A stretch of 43,835 bases of DNA from Amoeboaphelidium occidentale (GCA_023515795.1 JALGPX010000091.1:1-43835), one strand, 5' to 3'; shown: positions 30,376 to 41,178, numbered from the stretch's first letter. Notes: a model not told the origin generated them from the letters alone. Translations and numbers: made by a program.

Positions 30376-32339
30376 TCAGAAAATACTTCGCATAGCAGAA
30401 TCAGCATCTTCGTCCTGATGGAGAGGATAGGCAAAAGTAGGATTAACAGGCAAAATTTCCACTGGAAGCTCTGAAAGGTTCAAAACGCCTTGATCATAAA
30501 TGTGTTCTGCGCTTCTTCTTTCTAATGGACGATGAGATCTAACAGGCGCAACTGTTGGAAGTAATCCTCCCGCGGAACCACTTGATGAAGATGTTGAAGA
30601 AGCAGCACCAGTTTTGGTTCTTTTGGCCTTTTTCTTTTGTGGAGGTGGCGGCAATACACCAAACTGTCCGCTTTCTGCTAATCCAGTTAAATTCTGTTGA
30701 ATTTCAGATCTATCTCTTGTAACACCAACACTAACCAAGTTTAAACCAGCACTTTCCATAGATGGAGCAGGCGTATGATTGACTTTGCCCCTCGGCCTTC
30801 GTCTAAAACTATCGGAGGTCTTCATACTTAATGGTCGATCTTTTCCATGCATTTTCCTGTACAAACCACATGCATTACACAGAATTCTGATTACTGATGG
30901 ATCTGTATCATCGGGAACTCTTCGCCAGAGGGGTGTGTTCATCGTCTGACAGTTCCCGCATTGTGGCTTCTCATCAAATCCTTCTGGAATAACACCATCC
31001 TTTCCAGCTTTTCTCTTCAATGATACACTGGATGAAATCATTTCTTGAGGACGATCTTGTTTATGCAATTTGAAATAAAGTCCACAAGCATTGCATAATG
31101 TGCGTGTTTCTGATCGCCTCCATAAAGGCGTACTTCTTGTCTGACAGTTGGCACATTGGAGATCTTCATCAGTAGCGGATGCCGCAGCTGCAGCATATGG
31201 AACTGATACAGACAATCGTTTTTGAACAGGAGGATTCATTTGATCAGAACTCTTATTTTGATTAGCAGTAGTTTCAGAGAAGAAATCTGGAAGTAACAAA
31301 ATCTGTCCAGGCTGACCTTCGCGTGCAGGTGCAACAATATGTACATTAGGATTATGTTTCATCGTATCTGGAAGCATATCATGAATTTGATGCGCCTTTT
31401 GTATGTTAGTAGCCGTTACTGTGTTTGGTAGAAAACTTGCTTCTTGTGGTAAAACTTGTCGAGTGCTGAATGATGCCCTGCCATTGAATGATTGCGAATA
31501 ATTGATGCCAGTTGCTGGTGCATTAGAGACAAATGAAGAATTAGCACTCATAGAGTTCCCAGTCGCCAGCATGATGTCACCAGAAGTAGTCCTTTGAAAT
31601 GCGTTCAGATAAACATCATCATTGATAAAAGCATCACTATAATTATGAGTCTGCTGGAGCAGTGATTCTGAAAACGGTATTTCTATACGTGGCAATAGAT
31701 CATCCTCAAAGGTTAAGTCGCCACCAAACACAGCTGTAGCAGGAAAGGAAAACAAATCATCAAAATGAATCTTGTGCTCCTGTGTATTAACAGATGTAGG
31801 AGCAGGCGACATATCATCTCGAATGCTATCAGCCAGTAGCGAATTATCACAAGAAGCGCTCAACTTCTGATCGTTTTGCACTTTAGCAGCTTGATCCTTT
31901 TTGGCACTTGAAGGAACTGCAGCATTCTCTGTTACCGCTTGCTTCGAAGCAGCCTTTTGTGCCTCAGCCGCAGAATCCTTAGAAGCAGCCTCTGTTGACT
32001 CAAATCCGTCCAATTGTAGCGTCCTGGTCACACGCTGCAGAGCATCCGTTTTCAGCCCACTGCTCGGCCGCGATGGACAACTGTGTAATTTATGAAGATG
32101 CCATAAGCGCCAACTCAAATTCTCAAGACGGCTTCCATTCTCCAGAGAGTCCTTCACTTTAGTACAGATTCTCCATGTTTTTGATAATTCTTCTTCAGTC
32201 GATAGCGAAGCAACTTGTGTCAATTGTTCCTTCTGATAAAAAACGACGTTAATTATTGCACACAACCAAAAAGCTAAAAAATTACCTCCTGCTCATTCGT
32301 CGGCAGACTATTTTTGATCTTCAGAAGTATCGGTGCCAT
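30376..32339 (-). CDS. GATA transcription factor with two zinc fingers and fungal AreA-type N-terminus
   Basis: Exons 32339-32286 and 32232-30376, with a 53-nt intron, give 636 residues. Seen: the RLENLSWRLWHLHKL motif (about residues 55-70) of the fungal GATA N-terminal domain, an Ala/Ser/Lys-rich linker, then two GATA fingers about 45 residues apart. Finger 1 (CANC...LCNAC) has 16 residues between the cysteine pairs and TPLWRR. Finger 2 (CGNC...LCNAC) has 23, with an insertion after TPLWRR, and is followed by KMHGKDRPLSM. Such factors bind GATA sites. In fungi with this N-terminus they act in nitrogen regulation, while two-finger members act in iron regulation, so the pathway is open. Cysteine-rich stretches between fingers typical of iron regulators are not seen. 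The 5' end faces the NAD kinase gene. Confidence 0.92.
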
Positions 32340-32464
32340 TGAAATGCACTCTCTCTGAGAAAGTGAAGAAATATCTGCGCATTTGTTATTTTTTTCGTTC
32401 GCTTCAATCACCGTAGCACTCAGGGGTCGCAGCTAAGCTTCACAATAGTTACCAAAGCGTCATA
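32340..32464. promoter_or_regulatory. Divergent promoter between GATA factor and NAD kinase
   Basis: 125 bp between two divergent start codons. It contains an A/T stretch (TTATTTTTTTCG near 32385) but no element I can assign with confidence. Confidence 0.4.
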
Positions 32465-33433
32465 ATGATCTTAAAATTTACCAGAAACAACGTGAGGCAA
32501 TTGAGGACTTATTCTAATTTTACATTTAAAAATGATATTAAGAACATTCTACTAATTGGAAAGAAGAACACAGATCCTGAGATCATTGGCAAATTCACTT
32601 CTTACTTTGCTCGTAACTATCCTTCGGTGGAAATATCACAGAACTACACTGAAACTTCTGATAAATGTGCGCCCGATTTAATTGTAACTGTTGGTGGAGA
32701 TGGTACTCTATTGCATGTTTCTTCGCTGATAGGTTCATGTGATACTCCTCCTGTGATATCATTTGCTGGTGGAACTTTGGGATTCTTGGCCCCATTTCTT
32801 TTGGATTCTTATAAGGAAGTTCTTGATACTGTAATGAAACAAAAAGCATGTAAAGTATTTGAAAGGACAAGATTAAGTGTTTCGAGCTCTTTCGGTACAT
32901 CGACTGCGTTGAACGAAGTAGCTGTTCACAAGAATTCACTTTCAATGTGCACTTTAGATTTATACTCAAATGGTCAGTTCATTACAAGTACACTGTCTGA
33001 TGGTTTGATCATATCAACTGCTACAGGCTCAACGGCATACTCTTTAGCTTCAGGCGGACCGATAGTTCATCCTTCTATTGAATCTATTCTATTGACTCCA
33101 ATATGTCCACACAGTTTATCATTCAGGCCAATACTTCTACCCTCTGATCACGTATTGGAACTTCGACTCAATGATCGCAGTCGATGCGATGAAGTTTCTG
33201 TCCAATGCGATGGTAGATTCACTACTAAAATGACAAAACAAGATCAGGGCGTGATCATATCAAGGTCTCCATATGTTTTTAAGAGTGTTTATGAGGTTGG
33301 AAATTCAGCACAATCAAGCATCAAGGCAAGCATTTACGACGAAGACTGCGATGATGGTTGGTTGAAACATGTGTCTGATATTCTACGATGGAATCAACCA
33401 TTTAAAAAGAGAAGCAAACTTATTAAACCATAA
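32465..33433 (+). CDS. NAD(H) kinase, Pos5-like, probably mitochondrial
   Basis: 322 residues, one exon. The enzyme phosphorylates NAD(H) to NADP(H). Seen: a basic N-terminus with few acidic residues (RNNVRQLRTY), consistent with a mitochondrial presequence; VTVGGDGTLLHVSSL with the catalytic GGDG; FAGGTLGFL; ALNEVAVH (NE motif); the ATP-site glycine-rich STATGSTAYSLASGGP; and LTPICPHSLSFRP. The ATG at 32465 is the first in frame. ATP23 follows 24 bp later on the same strand. Confidence 0.95.
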   Translation: MILKFTRNNVRQLRTYSNFTFKNDIKNILLIGKKNTDPEIIGKFTSYFARNYPSVEISQNYTETSDKCAPDLIVTVGGDGTLLHVSSLIGSCDTPPVISFAGGTLGFLAPFLLDSYKEVLDTVMKQKACKVFERTRLSVSSSFGTSTALNEVAVHKNSLSMCTLDLYSNGQFITSTLSDGLIISTATGSTAYSLASGGPIVHPSIESILLTPICPHSLSFRPILLPSDHVLELRLNDRSRCDEVSVQCDGRFTTKMTKQDQGVIISRSPYVFKSVYEVGNSAQSSIKASIYDEDCDDGWLKHVSDILRWNQPFKKRSKLIKP

Positions 33434-33457
33434 ATATTTTTCTTTTGTACCTGTTGA

Positions 33458-34124
33458 ATGTCAAATCAAGATCAAGCTTCTCCGGAACAGAGGAAACAAG
33501 AACACGACCAGTGCGTTAAATGGAAACAAGAAATACTTCAGGAAAATAATGTAATGAAATTCATGCTTAAACAAATGTCCGATATCAAATGCAAACTCAC
33601 GAGCCAACACTTTATATGCCGTCGATGCGATATACCAATCAGTGGTAGATTTGACCACGAAGAAGGCGTAACTCTTGACTTCTGTTCTTATTTCTGGTGT
33701 AGATCATTCTATGCGAAGACAACATAAAGACTAAACAGCAATTGGCAGATACAATGATACACGAGACAATTCACGCTTTCGATCATTGCAGAGTGAATAT
33801 AGACTGGACAAATTGCGAACATATTGCATGCTCAGAGGTAATTCTTGCACTGCGCCTTTGTGTGTTCCGAAAAGCTAAACACGTATTCCGTTTTCGAATT
33901 TGTAGATCAGAGCTGCTAATCTATCTGGTGACTGTGGAATACTTAATGAATTCTTTAGAGGTAAACTGAGTAATTTCAAGAAGCATCATCAGGACTGTGT
34001 GAAACGAAGAGCTTTATTGAGTCTAGAATGCAATGAACAATGCAAAGAAGGAGCTAAAGAGACTGTGGACAGATTGTTTGATAAATGCTTCAAAGACTTT
34101 GAACCCTTTGATGATATCTATTGA
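33458..34124 (+). CDS. ATP23: ATP23 mitochondrial inner-membrane metalloprotease
   Basis: Exons 33458-33667, 33703-33837 and 33906-34124, with introns of 35 and 68 nt, give 187 residues. ATP23 matures the ATP synthase subunit 6 and assists its assembly in the intermembrane space. Seen: many cysteines (FICRRCDIP, LCED, FDHCR, NCEH, CSE, LSGDC), as expected for an oxidatively folded protein, and the zinc site HETIHAFDHCR. The family's EEGIILCEDN and CSEIRAANLSGDC motifs are each produced by splicing, which fixes the intron borders. Tail cysteines CNEQC and a further Cys follow. The stop is 21 bp from that of the convergent phosphatase. Confidence 0.95.
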
Positions 34125-34145
34125 TTAACTCAGAAGAAAAGTACC

Positions 34146-34601
34146 TCACTCGAGCAGTCCTTGTTCCTGTAAAAACGCAGTGATACTCTTCAAACACTGT
34201 TCATAAACTGTTTCGAAATCTTCAATAGAACCATAATAAGGATCTTTAATAATCAATTGTTTTGGATCTTTCAAGTATTCTCCCAATAGTCTGGCTTTTG
34301 TTGTACGCTTGCTCAACTCTTCCAAATTACTCTTGTCCATACAGAATATGAAATCGTACTCGTCAAAGTCACTCTTCTTTATCTTTCTGGCATAATGTTC
34401 GAACTTTAGAACACCGTGTTTCTTGAGAACGCTTGTGGTTCTTTGATCAATTGGCGAACCTGAATGATAATCAATTAACCCACAGGAATCAACTTCAACA
34501 TTCTCGCTCTTTAACTTCCCACTTCTAATCATATCATCCAGAATACCGTGGGCCATAGGAGACCTGCAAATATTTCCCAAGCAAACAAACAACACCTTCA
34601 T
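34146..34601 (-). CDS. Low-molecular-weight protein tyrosine phosphatase
   Basis: 151 residues from the ATG at 34601, where the family normally starts; codons stay open upstream but without ATG. Seen: the N-terminal catalytic loop VCLGNICRSPMA (C-x5-R-S), DSCGLIDYHSG, and near the end the general-acid loop DPYYG. It dephosphorylates phosphotyrosine proteins in the cytosol. The length is nearly that of yeast Ltp1. Confidence 0.95.
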   Translation of the reverse strand: MKVLFVCLGNICRSPMAHGILDDMIRSGKLKSENVEVDSCGLIDYHSGSPIDQRTTSVLKKHGVLKFEHYARKIKKSDFDEYDFIFCMDKSNLEELSKRTTKARLLGEYLKDPKQLIIKDPYYGSIEDFETVYEQCLKSITAFLQEQGLLE

Positions 34602-34732
34602 CCGAGCACTTGGTTCTTTAAGTTGAGATGATGTCAAGCTTAAAATCAGTTTGAAGAATCCCGGGAGGATCGACGAGATATGAGATAAGCTCAACCCATA
34701 ATTTAAAACAACACTTCGAATGCCTGAGAGCT

Positions 34733-35512
34733 TTATTTATTAATTGTAATGCCACGCTTGACCTTTCTCAAATGCTTCAGACTCTGCACAGAAGCCAAAT
34801 TCTTCTTTGATTGCGCTCTACTCTTATGCAGCACATCCTCCAATTCATCCTGATGAATACCCAGTTCCTGTGATATCCTTTCCAGCTTCTCTCTCTTCAT
34901 ACGAAGCTCCTTTTCCTTTCGCAGTTTGTGATAATTCCTGTCATCCTCTACATCATTCTGATCGTAATTATCATTATCAATCTTCCTTACGTCGATATAA
35001 TCCACATGACTGAATGTAATAGGAAAATCATTCATATTCAGAGCACTACTCTGTTTGTATTCATCAGATTCTGCGTCCCAGTGAAAGCGCAACTGTAAAT
35101 TCTCCAGTTTTCCTCTGCTCGTGACAATTCTGCAATATTCTTCACAGACGTATCTCAGCTGGCGTAATCTGAAATCTAATTCATCATATCCCAATTTCCT
35201 GTCCATAACGTCATCGCACTTCAGTGGCAACTGATCGTAATCTCTGTAGAATAATCGCCTGAATATATTCGCGTATTCTTCTGACTTGAATCCATCCACA
35301 ACTACGAATGGTCTCCATCCGAACTTGCCAAGAGTGCCCAGTGGCTGTTTCTTCAGCTTTCTATTATAATCGCGTGGATTCCACTTGTGATTGTGCCACA
35401 TTATTTGTCTATGCAGGAAATTAGTAACTCCAAAGTATATCCTCTTTTTAGGAGCATCAGCAGGTAATAAGTGATTCCTAGTCGTGTGTAGTAGGTAGAA
35501 TATGTTCTTCAT
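34733..35512 (-). CDS. GIY-YIG-like protein related to SLX1, catalytic glutamate replaced
   Basis: 259 residues, one exon. The first 100 residues resemble the SLX1 nuclease domain: FYLLHTT (GIY strand), RIYFGVTN (YIG strand) preceded by an insertion, LHRQIMWHN (the Arg and HN of SLX1), and a tryptophan-containing strand WRPFVVVDGFKSEEYANIF. In SLX1 that last helix carries the metal-binding glutamate (QFE). Here the position appears to be arginine (IFRRLF). The SLX1 C-terminal RING/PHD finger is absent. Instead there is a charged coiled-coil-like tail (KLRKEKELRMKREKLERIS). SLX1 cuts branched DNA with SLX4. With the Glu lost, a structural or non-nuclease role is possible. The family assignment is by motif order and is moderate. 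Confidence 0.55.
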   Translation of the reverse strand: MKNIFYLLHTTRNHLLPADAPKKRIYFGVTNFLHRQIMWHNHKWNPRDYNRKLKKQPLGTLGKFGWRPFVVVDGFKSEEYANIFRRLFYRDYDQLPLKCDDVMDRKLGYDELDFRLRQLRYVCEEYCRIVTSRGKLENLQLRFHWDAESDEYKQSSALNMNDFPITFSHVDYIDVRKIDNDNYDQNDVEDDRNYHKLRKEKELRMKREKLERISQELGIHQDELEDVLHKSRAQSKKNLASVQSLKHLRKVKRGITINK

Positions 35513-35616
35513 GCTAATGATAAGAAGAAAATCGCTTGAAAAAAATTTCTTTTGAATTCAGCGAGTTGAAGTTTCCCACAACAATACAACGAAAATTTTT
35601 GCAACAAGCGCTGAGA
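35513..35616. promoter_or_regulatory. Divergent promoter: GIY-YIG-like gene and C1-THF synthase
   Basis: 104 bp between start codons. The C1-THF synthase frame is open back to 35536 without an ATG, so part of this stretch is 5' leader. No clear TATA box. Confidence 0.4.
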
Positions 35617-38502
35617 ATGACTACGAAAATTCTGGATGGAAAATTAGTAGCAAAGGAAATTAGGGAAAATCTTAAAGTGGAAGTTTCCTATTTTAAACAG
35701 AAATACAATATTGTTCCGCATTTATCAATTATACAAGTTGGGAATAGGAAGGATTCTACGTCTTATGTTAATATGAAGATTAAAGCAGCTGAAGAGTCTG
35801 GCATAAAACTTTCTCTGTTCCATTTGAATGAGTCATCGCCGCCATTGACTTCAGCAGCTGAAGGAGAAGTTGTTAAAACGCCGAAGGAATCACACGTGTT
35901 GCAGTTAATCAAGAAATTAAATAAGGATCCTTCTGTTCACGGAATTCTCGTTCAGTTACCGCTGCCTTCAGGGTACAATACAAAATCCGTTATCGATTCC
36001 ATTGATTACAGGAAGGATGTTGATGGATTCTCTATCATGAATACAGGAATGTTGGTCAAGAAGGATTCCTCTGCGACTGGTACTGATTCATTCATTCCGT
36101 GTACTCCTTTGGGAATCATGAAATTATTGGATTACTATGATATTTCACTGGAAGGCAAGGAAGTTGTTGTATTGGGCAGAAGTGATATTGTTGGTATGCC
36201 TCTGTTCCATCTCATGCAGAAGAGAAATGCTACTGTTACTCTGTGTCACTCTAAAAGTGTTGGTCTAGAGGGAATATTGCGTCGTGCTGATTTGATTGTG
36301 TCTGCTGTTGGTAGAGTAAATGTGGTAAATGGTGATTGTTTGAAGGATGGTTGTATCGTTGTGGATGTTGGAACGAATGCTGTTGAGGATCAGAGTAAGA
36401 AGAGCGGCTATCGTTTAGTTGGCGATGTTGATTATGCTTCATGCTATCCAAAGTGTTCCTACATCACTCCTGTTCCTGGTGGTGTTGGGCCAATGACTGT
36501 TGCCATGTTGTTGCATAATACCTTTGAAGCATGTAAGAAAAGCGTTCTTATGACTGATTCTGGGTTTGTTGCTACTCCTCTTGAGTTTAAGCAAATAGTT
36601 CCATCGGATATCGAGATTGCGCGTGAATGTCAGTTAAAATCCATCAGTCAGGTTGTTAAAGAAGTTGGATTATTTGATCATGAAGTTGACATGTATGGAG
36701 AGTACAAGGCCAAAGTACATTTGGATGTGTTGAATAGATTGAGTGGTGGTAGTAGTAGAAAGAATGGTAATTATGTTGTTGTGACTGGAATTAGTCCAAC
36801 TCCTTTGGGTGAAGGTAAAAGTACAACTACAATTGGATTGTGTCAGGCGTTGGGTGCTCATTTGGGATACAAGGCGTTCGGTTGTGTTAGACAGCCCTCT
36901 CAGGGACCAACTTTTGGTATTAAAGGCGGTGCAGCTGGTGGAGGATACTCTCAAGTGGTGCCTATGGATGAGTTCAATTTGCACTTGACTGGAGACATTC
37001 ACGCAGTTACTGCAGCAAATAATCTTTTGGCTGCTGCTATTGACGCAAGGATGTTTCATGAGAATACACAATCTGATGCTGCGTTGTTCAAGAGATTGTG
37101 TCCAGAGAAGAATGGTAAGCGGGAGTTCTCTTTGGTAATGAAGAAAAGATTGAAGAAGCTCGGAATTGAAAAGGAGAATCCAAATGATTTAAGTCCAGAA
37201 GAGGTATCAAAGTTTGTTAGACTAGATATCGAACCAAGTTCAATAACTTGGAATCGTGTTATTGATGTTAATGATCGGTTTTTGAGAAAGATTATGGTTG
37301 GTTTGAATAGTACTGAGAAAGGTTTCACTAGAGAGACTGGATTTGATATTTCAGTTGCTTCTGAGATTATGGCTGTTCTTGCATTGACTACAGATTTGAA
37401 GGATATGCGCGAGAGATTAGGAAAAATGGTTATTGGTAATTCCAAACAGGGTGTTCCTGTAACAGCTGATGATATTGGTATCGGTGGTGCTCTTACTGTA
37501 TTGATGAAAGATGCGATCATGCCGAATTTGATGCAGACACTTGAAGGTACTCCTGTATTTGTCCACGCTGGTCCTTTTGCTAATATTGCGCATGGTAATT
37601 CTTCGATTTTGGCCGATAAAATTGCACTGAAACTTACTGGTTCTGCTGCTGATGACGAAGATTCAAAACGCGGATTTGTTGTTACAGAAGCTGGGTTTGG
37701 CGCTGATATTGGAATGGAAAAATTCTTTAACATCAAGTGCAGATATTCTGGTTTAGTGCCAGATTGTGTTGTGCTCGTTGCAACAATTAGAGCCTTGAAA
37801 ATGCATGGAGGTGGTGCAGATGTTGTTGCTGGCTCTCCTCTGCCTGAAGAATACACAAAAGAAAATCTCAAGTTGGTTCAAGAAGGTGTCAAGAATTTGC
37901 AGAAGCACATTCGGAATGCAAACAAATTTGGAGTTCCAGTTGTTGTCGCATTAAACAAGTTCAAGACAGATACCACAAATGAAATCGATGTTGTCGTCAA
38001 AGCTGCAAAGGAAGCTGGAGCATTTGGAGCAGTCTGTGCAGACCATTGGGCTAGAGGAGGTTTGGGTGCAGTTGATTTGGCCAAAGAAGTTGTTAAGGCA
38101 TGCAAATCTACACCAACCCCGAATACCAACTTTAAATTCTTATACCCATTGGAGAAAGATATCATCACAAAGTTGGAGACTATCGCAAAGGAAATATACG
38201 GAGCTACCTCAGTAGAATTGAGTGAAGTCGCAAAACAAAAGGTTGAATTGTACACAAAACAAGGATTCTCAAATTTACCGATTTGCATGGCAAAGACTCA
38301 ATACTCATTCTCTGCTGATCCTAAATTAAAGAATGCACCTGAAGGATTTGTGCTGCCAATTAGAGATATCAGAGCGAGCGTTGGTGCTGGTTTCTTGTAT
38401 CCATTAGTTGGAGAAATGCAAACTATGCCTGGCTTACCAACACGTCCTTGCTTCTATGATATTGAATTAGATGAAGAAGGAAAAGTCACAGGATTATTCT
38501 AA
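35617..38502 (+). CDS. Trifunctional C1-tetrahydrofolate synthase
   Basis: 961 residues from the ATG at 35617, in the size range of yeast Ade3 and Mis1. It interconverts one-carbon folates: methylene-THF dehydrogenase, methenyl-THF cyclohydrolase and formyl-THF synthetase. Seen: [14 protein letters not shown] with the catalytic lysine, [21 protein letters not shown], the NADP-site [13 protein letters not shown] and [15 protein letters not shown] in the first 320 residues; then [14 protein letters not shown] (ATP P-loop) near residue 400, [30 protein letters not shown] and VVVALNKF in the synthetase half. Both halves appear complete. The open codons before the ATG are basic ([11 protein letters not shown]) but have no start, so a cytosolic form is more likely than a mitochondrial one, unless an upstream exon exists. 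Confidence 0.97.
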   Translation: MTTKILDGKLVAKEIRENLKVEVSYFKQKYNIVPHLSIIQVGNRKDSTSYVNMKIKAAEESGIKLSLFHLNESSPPLTSAAEGEVVKTPKESHVLQLIKKLNKDPSVHGILVQLPLPSGYNTKSVIDSIDYRKDVDGFSIMNTGMLVKKDSSATGTDSFIPCTPLGIMKLLDYYDISLEGKEVVVLGRSDIVGMPLFHLMQKRNATVTLCHSKSVGLEGILRRADLIVSAVGRVNVVNGDCLKDGCIVVDVGTNAVEDQSKKSGYRLVGDVDYASCYPKCSYITPVPGGVGPMTVAMLLHNTFEACKKSVLMTDSGFVATPLEFKQIVPSDIEIARECQLKSISQVVKEVGLFDHEVDMYGEYKAKVHLDVLNRLSGGSSRKNGNYVVVTGISPTPLGEGKSTTTIGLCQALGAHLGYKAFGCVRQPSQGPTFGIKGGAAGGGYSQVVPMDEFNLHLTGDIHAVTAANNLLAAAIDARMFHENTQSDAALFKRLCPEKNGKREFSLVMKKRLKKLGIEKENPNDLSPEEVSKFVRLDIEPSSITWNRVIDVNDRFLRKIMVGLNSTEKGFTRETGFDISVASEIMAVLALTTDLKDMRERLGKMVIGNSKQGVPVTADDIGIGGALTVLMKDAIMPNLMQTLEGTPVFVHAGPFANIAHGNSSILADKIALKLTGSAADDEDSKRGFVVTEAGFGADIGMEKFFNIKCRYSGLVPDCVVLVATIRALKMHGGGADVVAGSPLPEEYTKENLKLVQEGVKNLQKHIRNANKFGVPVVVALNKFKTDTTNEIDVVVKAAKEAGAFGAVCADHWARGGLGAVDLAKEVVKACKSTPTPNTNFKFLYPLEKDIITKLETIAKEIYGATSVELSEVAKQKVELYTKQGFSNLPICMAKTQYSFSADPKLKNAPEGFVLPIRDIRASVGAGFLYPLVGEMQTMPGLPTRPCFYDIELDEEGKVTGLF

Positions 38503-38575
38503 ACTCTTAAAGACAATTAAAAAATAAATCCTCGTGCCCATATTCTTGGCTGTGAAACTTAAATATTTCCCCACA

Positions 38576-38908
38576 ATGACGAACGATACTAAAATCCACC
38601 GACCAGTCTTTAAAGTCATCAACATCGACGATGCTACGGAAAGACTGACATATTTTCCATCAGAGGATGCTACTGGCTTAATTAAAGTTGGCGATGAAGG
38701 CGTTTTACTTGACTCATTCACCGTTTGCGGCCAATCGATCTTCACTTTAATTAAATTGGATAAGGAACAGCGTAAACAATATGTCGCAGATTTCCTGGCT
38801 CATGAGCTACAACCCGTAGAAGAGAGAAAGGAAGTCGAGTATGATTGGTTGATGAAGGAACGGGAAATACTTCTCCAAGGCCAGAACGCTCAAAAGAAGG
38901 AAGAATAA
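38576..38908 (+). CDS. Small unknown protein, 110 residues
   Basis: Not recognised. The frame is open from 38534, but I place the start at the ATG giving MTNDTKIHRP, which leaves a 73-bp leader after the C1-THF stop. The middle (GLIKVGDEGVLLDSFTV, then QSIFTLIKLDKEQR) suggests two or three beta strands and a helix. The end is highly charged and helical (LQPVEERKEVEYDWLMKERE). It has no signal peptide or membrane segment. It is convergent with TIM10 (26 bp between stops). A real gene is likely from its length, position and codon pattern. Confidence 0.6.
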   Translation: MTNDTKIHRPVFKVINIDDATERLTYFPSEDATGLIKVGDEGVLLDSFTVCGQSIFTLIKLDKEQRKQYVADFLAHELQPVEERKEVEYDWLMKEREILLQGQNAQKKEE

Positions 38909-38934
38909 AATCGTTTAGTTTATTTCTAAATTCA

Positions 38935-39248
38935 TCATAAAAGCGATTGTCCCAGTGGCTGCATTTGCTGCTGTTGTTGCTGCATCTTCTCCGACAGCGT
39001 CTTAAATACTTGAACAAATTTAGCAGCACATCGATCCACACAGACAGATTCTCCCTTATTAAGATCTGGGTCATGATACTTTGATGATATACACTTTGAG
39101 TGACAAGCCCTGTTCATTCTATCAAATTTTAGTGCGAGCGCATTGCAGAATATTACGCGTTGAATGTGACTTGCATCATTTCTATTTCTTGTTCAGCCAT
39201 AGCCATTATTTGGGCTGATGTTGGCTGTGAGCGACCAAAGAATGACAT
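38935..39248 (-). CDS. TIM10: TIM10 small Tim chaperone of the mitochondrial intermembrane space
   Basis: Exons 39248-39157 and 39118-38935, with a 38-nt intron, give 91 residues. Tim9-Tim10 escorts hydrophobic carrier proteins to TIM22. Seen: the twin CX3C motifs CHSKC and CVDRC separated by 16 residues with DPDLNKGES between them, and a glutamine-rich tail (MQQQQQQMQ). Removing the intron joins MMQVTFNA to MNRACHSKC, which matches the FNKL..xCYKKC spacing of yeast Tim10. Without it the first exon runs into a stop. Confidence 0.95.
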
Positions 39249-39632
39249 TTTAATTCGTTGCGAGGGGAGTGAGGGTCAAAAGAGAGATTGTGAAAGCACG
39301 GACAAAGTGACATGATTGAATCAGTTGAAGTCAAATTGTAAGAGCGTCCTATGGAAAGCACAGTAGAACTACAAAACTCCATTGTAGTATTAGATGAGTA
39401 AGTTACTACTGCTTCAAGGTAGGGCGGGACATCTTCTTGTGGCTAGTTGAAACAGACATATCAGCTAAATCCATGCAATGGTTACTGCGAACATGGTGCT
39501 CGTATCAAAGGTGACACCAAACAGCAAATCAGATAAATATCTTCGCTACTCCTGAAAGAATCTGTAAGCCACATTTTTTTTCGTTCTAAAAACCTTTTGC
39601 TGCAAACGCATATTATTTTTCACAAATAGAAA
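39249..39632. other. Divergent intergenic region TIM10-profilin, 384 bp
   Basis: Holds both promoters. It contains a T-rich tract near 39573-39581 and a pyrimidine-rich profilin leader. I found no tRNA, repeat or convincing TATA element, and the short open frames on the minus strand here have no coding character. Confidence 0.4.
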
Positions 39633-40191
39633 ATGTCCTGGCAACAATACGTAGACGGAAACTTGGTTGGAACTGGTAAAATCACAAAGGCTGCTATTCA
39701 TGGTAAAACTCTTTCTTATCCTGTTTAACTCAAAACTGTTCAGGTTTGGATGGAAATCCATGGGCCACCACCGCTGGATTCACTGTACCTTCAAATGCAA
39801 CGTATAATCTCATTACTTTAGGTTAAACCAGACGAAGCAAAGACTTTAGTTAAGGCTTTCTCTGATGCTTCCGGAATCAGAGCTTCTGGTTTATTAATTG
39901 GCGGCGAGAAGTTTATTGCTTTGAGAGCTGATGACAGAAGTATTTATGCAAAGAAGGTTTAGCTGATTTACTTTCAAGCTGTTGTGTGACTAATTCCGTA
40001 GGGTGCTAACGGTGTCGTCTGTGTAAAGACAAAACAGGCTGTTATCATTGGTTACTATGATGATAAGATTCAACCTGGAGAAGGTATTATCAACTTGCTA
40101 TGTTAGGTTTGAGTAATTAACCCTCTTTCTCGCTGTAGCCACAAAAGTTGTCGAGACCTTGGCTGATTACCTCATCTCCGTTAACTTCTAA
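39633..40191 (+). CDS. PFY1: Profilin
   Basis: Five exons, 39633-39702, 39744-39784, 39822-39956, 40002-40083 and 40139-40191, give 126 residues, exactly profilin size. It binds actin monomers and poly-proline and feeds formins. Seen: the N-terminal MSWQQYVDGNL poly-proline-binding strand, AAIHGLDGNPWATTAGF joined across intron 1, GEKFIALRADDRSIYAKKG, and the C-terminal helix KVVETLADYLISVNF. The four introns are 37-55 nt. It is a natural partner for the RhoGEFs in this window, which would act upstream on actin. Confidence 0.97.
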
Positions 40192-40363
40192 TGGCATTTG
40201 TGCTTTGAAGAACACTTCAGACGCAATAAAAAGGAATTTAACTTGCGATTTTTAAATCTTTACGTATGGGATAATTAGTCTTAAGGAGAAAGCACTCTTG
40301 CAAACACTTGGAATTTCCGTTGTTTCAACCTCGGCTCTCTGTTTCTGTCAAAACTGTGCAAAG

Positions 40364-41178
40364 ATGAATGAGGATGTTCTAACTACAGCAACGAACATAT
40401 CATCAATTATACTTAATTCATCTCTTATGCATATTCCACAAGTGTATTATGATCACAATAGAGGACAAATAGATCATGATCATTATGATGAGAACTACGA
40501 CATGATGGAAGAAGATGATCAACAACAAGATGAACAGGAGCAGAATTTAGGGGATAATTATAAGGAAAACATGACTCCAGCACATGAAAACATGATACTA
40601 CATAGAGATATTGTTCCAGTGGAGATAGTGCGACGAAGAATTGTCGAGAGGCAATTGCAACCAACAGCGAGGTCACCATTACTACCATTTGGAGTATCAA
40701 GATCATATCAGGTAAAACATGATCATTTGATAAAGCTGAATGCCTGATAGAAACCTGTTCAAAGAATGCCATTTGCAGAATTACCAGTGGATGATATAAT
40801 GGAATCGCATGAAGAACAAGATCATGATAGTGACATTCTACTTTCACCTGTAAGTAATGAACCTTTTCATGAACAAGAAGAAGAGCAGTCTACACCTGTT
40901 TTAAGCAATACGCCATTTGCTATAGATGAAGATCATACAGCTAACCATAGTAATAACATAACCACACTTGCAACGCCTGTCCCTGAAGTCATAACTGAGA
41001 CCCAAGACTTAGTGGATAAGGTATGATCATCGCTTTTAAATGCATAATCCTGTAGTTTAATGAATTGAAATTGCGAACATCACAAAGGCTATTGAAAACA
41101 GAGCGACAGTTGGATTTTATACTCCGGCAATCTAAAATGCTGATATCAGAGTACGAAGACACAACACGAACGCTCTGA
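40364..41178 (+). CDS. Unknown acidic protein, 246 residues, with C-terminal helix
   Basis: Exons 40364-40711, 40751-41020 and 41056-41178, in phase, with introns of 39 and 35 nt. I do not recognise it. The N-terminal third is rich in Asp, His, Asn, Gln and Glu (DHDHYDENYD, EEDDQQQDEQEQ), followed by a short positive stretch VEIVRRRIVERQL and a proline-containing LLPFGV motif. The middle is acidic and Ser/Thr-rich. The last 35 residues form a probable helix or coiled coil (LKLRTSQRLLKTERQL). It could be a transcriptional or scaffold protein. The upstream open frame from 40298 has no ATG. Confidence 0.6.

Noticed and set aside
35536-35616. Mitochondrial presequence for C1-THF synthase
   Set aside because: The stretch is open and basic but starts only with TTG; without an upstream exon it is leader, not protein.
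36670-38288. Long antisense open frames (up to 271 codons) in C1-THF synthase
   Set aside because: The plus-strand protein is a complete, conserved enzyme; the antisense openness follows from its codon use.
40425-40847. Antisense 140-codon open frame in the acidic unknown gene
   Set aside because: The plus-strand exons join in phase twice with good splice signals; the antisense frame crosses both exon and intron without any family match.
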